Of a stretch of DNA of 64,000 nucleotides, positions 57,221-64,000 are shown one piece after another. The position numbers and the translations under genes were made by a program. The notes under the pieces were generated by a model. The model did no database searches and had not been told where the DNA came from. It was given only the letters and a program-made list of their open reading frames with translations. Origin of the DNA: Solenopsis invicta (taxonomy: Eukaryota > Arthropoda > Insecta > Hymenoptera > Formicidae); assembly GCF_016802725.1 (NCBI RefSeq), contig NC_052669.1, positions 11,762,770-11,826,769 of the forward strand, in the 5' to 3' direction. Within the stretch, counting starts at the first letter, position 1. The number at the start of each line of letters is the position of its first letter.

Positions 57221-58315
57221 TTACTTTTACAATATTATACATTACAAGTACTAAATATATTTTTCTAAATATTTTATTAAATTGACAAGAAAATGTCATT
57301 TAGTAACATAAATGTCCTTACGGTAATTTTGAATGCTTGAATTAATTCTCGTTGTTGATTAATAGAAGTCAGTAATTGTGCTATTTTAATATGGCCGAAA
57401 GTAACTGTTGATGTACAATATAAAAAAATACTATAAATAGGCTTTAATAATCAGTTTATGACGTTTGATCAGAGTGTAAAGAACGTAATTTTTTATCGTA
57501 ATGAGGATGTCGAGTTTTGTACCTAAGAGAGAGTATTTGCAGGATGTACTTTTCTGCCTTCATCTCAAGAAATTTGCTGTCGAAAGTCATCGCTTACTAG
57601 TTGAGTCTTATGAGGAGCATGCTCCATCTGAAACAACTTACAAAAATTGGTTTTGATTAAAAGACAATGATTTTGATGTGAATGACAAAGAGCGTCCTGG
57701 TGAACTGAAAATATTTAAAGGTGAACAATTGAAAGCATTACTTCAAGAAAATTCATGTCAGTTCAAAGAATTGCCAAAACACTAAAATATTGATGAGTCA
57801 ACTATTAACAAACGTTTAAAAGCAATGGGAATGATCAAGAAGCTAGGAAACTGAATCCCACCTGAATTGAGAGAAAGAGACATTGTAAAATGTTTAACCA
57901 TTTATGAATTGCTGCTTTAATTAATCATTAATCACATAAGTGAGAGATTCCATATGAAATTTCGAACGTTTGTTGTATGAAGACAAAATGAAATAGGAGG
58001 TTCGGACTAGGTCGTAAAAAAAATTTAAAATCTTTTTCCATTGATCAACTTTTTTGGTCAACTGGAATTCGAACGGCACGGCAATAAAGTTTCATTAGCA
58101 TCTGTGGGATTGCTATTGTGTGTGAGTGAAACTTTTTTGTGAATAATCTTATGTAAAAAAAACTCGTTCTCGCGGGGGCCCGTTCGCGTATGTTATTCTG
58201 TCTATAGTTGAAATACTATATTACCGTGGAAAAGCGGACTTCTGCGCAGCATTCGAAATATATTATGAAACACATCAGTTTTCAATTTTTGACATCTTGA
58301 GTTAAGGCCACTTTG

Positions 58316-59158
58316 TGGGTTTTTTTGACATATTTGCAAGAATTTGTTTTCAATAGTAAAATGTATTAAATTTAATTAGACTTTTTATACATTATAAGTC
58401 ACACATTGTAGTTTATAAAAAAAATTTTTTTACGCATGCGCGGCGTCAAAATGGTGGCTGCAGTGGACGTTGGAAGAAAAGTTCGGGACACGATATCTCG
58501 AGTTAAAATTGTCTGAAACAAAAAAACCCAAAAGATTCTTAAAATATATGTTAGTGGCTATAGCCGGTATATACTAGAATTAATGTTTTGGGCATAAAAA
58601 AAATGGCAGACTTTAAAATTTTTTTACTCCTTTTTTACCCCTAAAATCGTCTAAAAGAAGAGTTAAAAGTAAACGAAAAATTATGATTCTAGTACGGGCT
58701 AAAACTACACATATTCTGAACAATCCCTGAAAATTTCAGCCCGATCGGTTAAATAGTTCTCCCAAAATCGTGCCCCGAAGGTCGAAAAACGTGGTTTCGA
58801 GAAAAACGCGTTTAAAGTTTTGTGTTGACAATTGTTATAATTATAAAAAAAAGTTTCTTACGCTTAATCGGCGATGCCTGCTCCATACATGATGCCTTCC
58901 TGCTCGTAATAGTCATTTTTGGCAGATTGCATGTCTCTGAGGGCAGTTCTTCGCTCTTTCGATGCATTGAGGCTTTGACGGTTCGCGGCTTGGATGCGAT
59001 TGCGGTCACGTAGTTGTGCGATTTCAAGTGCATTTCTTCCGATGGTAACTCCCATAGATTTACAACTATTTGTACACTAATTCTACATACTTAAGGTACC
59101 CAAAAATGATGTTTTTGAAAAATCGAAAATTTCAAAAAAATAGACGCACAAAGTGGCC
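58316..59158. mobile_element. TTAA-inserting TIR element, 843 bp
   Basis: Tips GGCCACTTTGTGGGT and (right, inverse) GGCCACTTTGTGCGT with further T-rich pairing are flanked by TTAA on both sides (58312-58315 and 59159-59162). Boundaries are confirmed because copy 3 of the MITE reads through this point. It holds the end of a possible protein on the - strand (58864-59055). Confidence 0.82.
58864..59055 (-). pseudogene. Possible C-terminal fragment of an unknown transposon protein
   Basis: A 63-codon frame reads MGVTIGRNALEIAQLRDRNR, then ASKERRTALRDMQSAKND and YYEQEGIMYGAGIAD before a stop. The composition is protein-like and unlike its AT-rich surroundings. I do not recognise the family. It may be the tail of the transposase that mobilises this element, retained in a deletion derivative. 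Confidence 0.4.
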
Positions 59159-60777
59159 TTAAAAATACCTTATATTCACCTTGTTACGTAAGTATATTTT
59201 TTAATAGAAATGGCAATAACATAATTTTTTTTTTAAGTATGACTCTTTAGCTTTAAAACGCCGTATTGTAAAGTCTTTAAAAGTTTATTGTTGCAAAGAT
59301 ATGATTTTTTGTTTAAAGTGTATTTGTAGACACCCAAAAATATCTTATATTCTTCTTGTTATATAATTATACTTTTTAAAAGGAATAACAATACCATAAA
59401 TTTTTGAAAGTATAACTTTTTAGCCTTAAAACGCCATATTTTAAAGTCTTCAAAAGTTTTTTGTTGCAGAGATATGATTTTTTAAAGGAAAAGTGAATTT
59501 TTGAACAATTTCTTATTTTTACTTAATGTTTTTTGTTTATAATTTTACAATAAATCATTTTTTGGTAATGCCGATTGTGCAGTCACATTTCTGAGATTCT
59601 AAATTTTTATTTAAAAAAAATTGTAGAAAAATATTGTAATCAAAGTTATAGTTTTTCAAAGTTGAAAAAGTCTCCCTAACCCAAAAATATGTTTCTACAT
59701 TTTACAGGATTGGTGTATTTAAGAGTTAAAATAAAATCGGAAGTTAATTTTTGCATCGAATTGTAACTGGTGATGAAAAATAGATTTGTTATGACAATTC
59801 TAAATACAAAAAATCATGAGTGCGTCCTGACGATACATCAACACCAAAACAGGATATTCATAGAAAGAAGGTCATGTTGTGTATTTGGTGGGATCAAATC
59901 GGTGTATTATGAGCTGCTACAACCGAGTCAAACCATCAATGTTGAACGCTACTGATAACAATTACAATTTGAATCAAACATTTAAAAAAAAACTCCCGCA
60001 ATTCGCTAAAAGCAAGATAAAATTATTCTCCTCCATGACAATGCTAGACTGTGTTGCAAAACCAGTGAAAGAAATCTTGGAGACACTTGGATGGGATGTC
60101 TTACTCCACCCTCCCTTTTCAGACGTTGCTTTTTCAAATTATCATTTGTTTTGGTCGATGCAGCTTTTCTGAGCAACACTTGAGTTTTTTCGAAGATATC
60201 AAAAAATGGCTCGATGATTAGATCGCTTCGAAAGAATTAAATTTTTCTACCGCGGAATCTATTTGTTACCTAAAAAGTGAGAAAAAAATTGTGGCTTCCG
60301 AAGGACAATACTTTGAATAAAATATGTATTGTTCTTTTGAAATGTTGTAAATATGAGTTTTTGGAACAAAAATAACGAAAATTAATTCAAGCACCTAATA
60401 AAAATAGAATTTTATTATCGTTTATGCAAATGTATCTCAGAAAATACAACTTAGTTGCGGAGAGATAATGTATTTGCACAACAAATACATTAAATAATTT
60501 TTACCAACTTTAAGCTAAAAATAATATAAAAGTAGATAACAGCATATGGATAACAGCAGATATATCTGATAGTAGTTAATGCATAACATTTTATTATTTA
60601 GTATTACATTTCATTACATAGTAATACGACATGATAGTATTTTTGTAAAAAGTGGGACTATGCTCCATTATACAAAGTGGCTTTATTATGCTCCAGGTTC
60701 CCGTATATGAAAAATTTTTGCTATTTATGAACTTTTGCTATTTTAAACTTTTCTGATATACTTTTCTTATACAACAG

Positions 60778-60962
60778 ATTGTCTGGTTCCGCCGCTGTAA
60801 AATCAAAAAACGTTTGTCTACAGTTAGTTGATAATCACACCGATTTAACTAATTCTGGTGTTGTGCAACTTTTCACACAACCACATCCACAAAAAATTAT
60901 TCCATCTCCCTATTGGGGTAAAGTACCACCACGTCTTCGATCGAAATCAACTAATAAAAGCA
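60778..60962 (+). CDS. WDR81: WDR81 exon C, BEACH domain end
   Basis: The exon is 185 nt long, after TATACAACAG and before GTAAGT. Its first base completes the lysine codon from exon B, and LSGSAAVKSKNVCLQLVDNH follows, then SGVVQLFTQPHPQKI. This is the end of the BEACH domain with wording specific to WDR81. The last codon is split after one base. The open frame runs on to 61036, but the canonical donor and the exact phase match with exon D favour splicing at 60962. Confidence 0.92.
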
Positions 60963-61050
60963 GTAAGTCTGGATGGGAATTTCAAAAATTATTGAAAGAC
61001 ACTCTTGTAATTTTTCAAAATTGTTATATGATATAATTATTATATTACAG

Positions 61051-61646
61051 AAAATGATCAAGTCGCCAGTAAAATTAGTGACGACGAAAGCCACAGTTCT
61101 GGTATTGAAGAGGAAGAATTATCAATAACAGTAACAAACACATCAAGATCATCTCCTCTTGTATTGAGTCGATTGCTGAGTCGTTCCAAGGGTTCCTTGC
61201 TTTCGGATGATAATGTTAAATTGGACAAGTCGATTAATCAGCCTATTATCCTTCCGAAGGATTTTAATCCTATTACGGCACTTGTACAAGTAGAAACTAC
61301 ACATGCTTTTATGAACAAAATCAATCATCAGGTTTATAAATCTGCAACAAGAATGCATGATCCTTTCACTAATTATAAACAAATCGTGGCCAGTGGACGT
61401 ATCAAGGAACAACAAATAATTGGTTGTCTGATAGTAGAAATCTTTCTAGCCGACAAGTTTCGTGCGACCTGGAACGTTGAAAAAGTATCATTCGCACAGA
61501 GATTTGTGACATGTCTGAATATCTTGAAGACATCAGCGGATAATTTACCGAAATGTATAAAAAACATCGTGTCTTTATTATTGCAAATTGATATTATGCC
61601 AAAAAGTTATAATATTGGCAATGAAGAAATGAATGACATTTTGACG
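61051..61646 (+). CDS. WDR81: WDR81 exon D, region after BEACH
   Basis: The exon is 596 nt long, after TATATTACAG and before GTAATT. It enters in phase 1 and leaves in phase 0. An acidic, serine-rich linker (ISDDESHSSGIEEEEL) is followed by ILPKDFNPITALVQVE and a helical segment IIGCLIVEIFLADKFRATWN and LPKCIKNIVSLLLQID. This corresponds to the helical region of WDR81 between BEACH and the C-terminal WD40 repeats. Those later exons lie beyond the window. The intron before it is only 88 bp. No disabling change is seen. Confidence 0.88.
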
Positions 61647-61840
61647 GTAATTTTATAACTTCATATTATACAGAATGTCTTATAATCGAAGATTTTTCTA
61701 TAAAAACTAAACGAGTTCAAAAAATTTAATTTTTAGGAAACGAAAAGTTTCCAATCTTTAAATTATTCATATATAAATATGATAATTTTTTACTAGATAA
61801 ATAATAAGTGTAAGAACAAAGTTTTAGGTTTAGATTAATA

Positions 61841-63100
61841 CACTAGGCAACAAAATTATTGCAACACTCATTTATACCAAAATTTTGCACAACTTCAAAT
61901 TATCATAACTTTGTTAAAAATTGTATTGTACTTGAAAAATTTTTTTTTCATTTTAAAGCTTAAAGTTTTTACTTTAAGGTGCATTTGGTCTATTTTGCAT
62001 TTTTGCTTTCCTCCTTCCACTGTTTCTTTAAAAGTAAAGACGTGTTTTATTTTCAAACATTTGTATAGTTTGACGCACTCCACGGGATAGGATAAATTTT
62101 TTTTGCAAATTTCACGATAGCTGTCGTAAAATTTGGAGTTTTCTCTGCAAATTAAAAAAAATCAAATTTTTATGATTTTTTTCAAGGAGTTAAGATGTAT
62201 CAAAGTTATATATGCATTTTTGTCAGTTACTGCCAGCATCATTTGGATTTTGATTTATCTCATTGATAAGGCGATCTTCTCTAGCTAACGTTATACAAAA
62301 TTTGAAGAAATTTGCCTGTTTCTTGATAACGAGCCCAAACTCGAAAGATAGAAGATCGGTGAGCATCTATTCTCCTTGCAACATAACTTTGATTCAATCC
62401 TTCTTCCAAAAGAGCCATGATTTGCGCACATTGAATTTCGTTTAAACGAAGCATTGTTACGATTTTATCGTTTGCTTTTTGAATGATACGGTAAAGAATA
62501 GGTATACGCTTATATAGAGTTTTGAGGTTTACAGTTTTTGCGATTTAGAGAAACGCTGTGAAATGTAATGATTTACATTGATTCCCATAAAAACTGTGAT
62601 CCTCTGTCTCTCAAGTTTAGGTTCGTTATCAAGAAACAGGCGAATTTCGTTGAATTTCGTATAATGTCAGCTAGAAAAGATTGTTTCATTAATGAGACAA
62701 ATAGAAATCCGGGTAATACTGACGCTAACTGACAAAAATGTATACATGACTTTGATACATCTTAACTCTTAGAAAAAAATTATACAAACTTGGTTTTTTT
62801 TAGTTTGCAAGGAAAACTTTTACGATGGCTGTCGTGACATTTGCGAAAAAAATTCATCCTACCCCGTGGAGTGCGTCAAACTATACAAATGTTTGGAAAC
62901 AAAACACGTCTTTACTTTTAAAGAAACAGTGGAAGGAAGAAAGCAGAAATGCAAAATTAGACAAATGCACCTTAAAGTAGAGACTTTAAACTTTAAAATA
63001 AAAAAAATTCAAGTACAATAATTTTTAACAAAGTTATGATAATTTAAATTGTGCAAAATTTTGGTATGAATAAGTGTTGCAATAATTTTGTTGCCTAATG
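61841..63100. mobile_element. Tc1-type deletion derivative with long inverted arms
   Basis: Tips CACTAGGCAACAAAATTATT and (right, inverse) CATTAGGCAACAAAATTATT are flanked by TA (61839-61840 and 63101-63102). Arms of about 480 bp pair across the element. The middle keeps the start of a transposase on the - strand. It lies in the WDR81 intron after exon D. Confidence 0.9.
62314..62454 (-). pseudogene. Tc1-like transposase N-terminus (helix-turn-helix)
   Basis: From the ATG at 62454 the frame reads MLRLNEIQCAQIMALLEEGL, then NQSYVARRIDAHRSSIFRVW and ARYQETG. This is the first DNA-binding helix-turn-helix of a Tc1-like transposase. After RYQETG the sequence enters the inverted arm and the protein is lost. 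About 47 of some 340 residues remain, so no catalysis is possible. Confidence 0.82.
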
Positions 63101-63102
63101 TA

Positions 63103-64000
63103 TTTTGATGAACCATTTAAAATATTCATTATATTAATTTATATTAGGAAAGAAAAAAGAAAATTAAAAAAATCCTCTGGACTTATTTGATTGTTGCAAA
63201 AAGTTTATTTTTACCTATTTATTTCTATTTATATTTATTATACTTGTTAATAATATTAGTATTTCTTATTTTTGTTTGATTCTTACCGAAACAAAATTGT
63301 TCGCGATGTGACATTACTTATACAGAATGATTTGGCGTCATAATCTAGATTTAAAGTAAGATAGACACGTCTGGTTTTTGTAGGAAATCTTTCTATTATA
63401 CAGAGTGGGGGAAAAGTACCGGAACAGTAAAATATTTTGAAAACTAAGCATTTTAGAAAAAAGTATTCCAGATAAAAGGGTTAAACGATCTATTTAATAA
63501 TATTATCAGTTTGACCTTGGATGGCGTTGCCAAGGTCAGATCAAAATTACATTAATTTTTTTAATGGAACAACCTATTTTTGATTTCAGAATTTAACAGC
63601 TGATGTTAAGACCTTTCTAAAATTCTACAAGAAAGTTTATTTTTGTTGAGTATTTTCCGAATTGTGAGGATTGAAAGCTACTGTGTACTGTAACTTACAA
63701 GCGTCATAACTCGAAAAGTACTTAATGAAAAATAACTTTTGATTGAAATTTATAGGGTTACAATGGTATTACACAATCTACACATAACATCACAGACGCC
63801 CATTTTGTTATCCCTTGAGGGCGGGGAAAGGGGGAGGGCGAAAAAATTTTAAATGCAATGTTGGGTCGTGTGAAATTAATTTCACAATGTGGGGATATTG
63901 AAATAAATTTCAGCCGTATTCGTGATCCAAACTGTAAGCACGAATCTGAAAACAAAGAACTGAGAGCATGTGCGCTATCGATAAACCGCAGGGCTAAGAT
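63103..64000. other. WDR81: Intron sequence without recognised features
   Basis: AT-rich sequence downstream of exon D. A phrase ACAGAGTGGGGGAAAAGTACC near 63400 looks like a transposon tip, but no partner is in the window. No further WDR81 exon is recognised. Confidence 0.45.

Larger units (their letters stand above)
57925..59725 (-). mobile_element. piggyBac-type MITE, copy 4, split by another element
   Basis: In the same orientation as copy 3 it starts TCATTAATCACATAAGTG after TTAA (57921-57924) and ends TGTATTTAAGAG before TTAA (59726-59729). The target duplication is exact. It interrupts the mariner transposase and is itself interrupted at 58316-59158. Confidence 0.88.
57500..60320 (+). 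pseudogene. Old mariner transposase, split by a MITE
   Basis: The N-terminal half reads MRMSSFVPKREYLQDVLFCL and later FKELPKH..NIDESTINKRLK (helix-turn-helix region), with several stops. After the MITE (57925-59725) it resumes near IVTGDEK-like sequence at 59755 and CCVFGGIKSVYYELLQPS. The second catalytic region is lost (SMTMLDCVAKPV where HDNA is expected), and HLFWSMQLF follows. The wording parallels the mariner at 53112-54390, so the two are related subfamilies. Clearly dead. Confidence 0.8.
57331..60395 (+). mobile_element. Old mariner carrying nested MITEs
   Basis: The left tip GAATGCTTGAATTAATTCTC matches the inverse of the right end (GGTGCTTGAATTAATTTTCG), with TA at 60396-60397. 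Transposase remnants lie at 57500-57920 and 59750-60320. The 1.8 kb between them is a piggyBac-type MITE. Confidence 0.85.
23516..60777 (+). other. WDR81: Giant WDR81 intron, 37 kb, filled with transposons
   Basis: The donor GTACTG at 23516 and acceptor TTATACAACAG ending at 60777 join exons B and C in phase. Between them I find only mobile elements, satellites and microsatellites on both strands and no other host exon. The next intron of the gene is only 88 bp long, so the expansion is local. Confidence 0.85.

Noticed and set aside
60963..61036. Extension of WDR81 exon C to the end of its open frame
   Set aside because: A canonical GTAAGT donor at 60963 and exact phase match with exon D favour splicing; the extension ends in a stop and is not WDR81-like.
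1..64000. CRISPR array or bacterial-type operon
   Set aside because: The regular repeats here are satellites or microsatellites without unique spacers, and all genes are eukaryotic or transposon-derived.

Overview
This is a stretch of animal nuclear DNA, very probably from an insect. The transposon mix (mariner, Penelope, BEL/Pao, R1-like and Jockey-like LINEs, piggyBac-type MITEs), the AT-rich background and the dense dinucleotide microsatellites suggest a hymenopteran such as an ant. The species is inferred, not proven. There are no bacterial-style operons, no CRISPR array and no convincing RNA gene.

The one host gene I can support is WDR81, a BEACH-domain endosomal protein, on the + strand. 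Four consecutive coding exons are visible (18434-18634, 23370-23515, 60778-60962, 61051-61646). Their phases fit and give 376 codons covering most of the BEACH domain and the region after it. The introns measure 4.7 kb, 37.3 kb and 88 bp. Earlier and later exons lie outside the window or were not recognised.

Almost everything else is transposon sequence. 1-3.7 kb: a broken BEL/Pao retrotransposon on the - strand (LTR, tRNA-type primer site, gag, pol). 4-10.2 kb: repeat fragments, a fold-back element, a decayed Penelope-like element and two MITEs. 10.3-15.4 kb: a dead R1-like LINE (-) carrying a piggyBac-type MITE. 16-23 kb: mariner remnants, WDR81 exon A and a MITE with a second element nested in it. 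23.5-60.8 kb: the giant WDR81 intron. It holds Penelope pieces, an internally deleted mariner, a LINE with an L1-like ORF1 (-) containing a nearly intact mariner, a Copia remnant split by a long palindrome with tRNA-like boxes, a tandem-repeat element present twice in opposite orientation, a Jockey-like LINE (+) whose ORF1 is split by two very long palindromes, and a 570-bp polypyrimidine tract. It also holds a decayed transposase joined to a ubiquitin-protease-like domain, two more mariners, and a mariner > MITE > MITE nest. 61.6-64 kb: intron sequence with a Tc1-type deletion derivative.

The most interesting items are the transposase/ubiquitin-protease-like coding unit at 46.2-49.4 kb, the palindrome with pol III-like boxes at 34.2-35.3 kb, the series of long hairpin-forming repeats within one intron, and several TIR families whose boundaries can be read from nested insertions. 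All names come from reading translations and repeats by eye; no database search was run.
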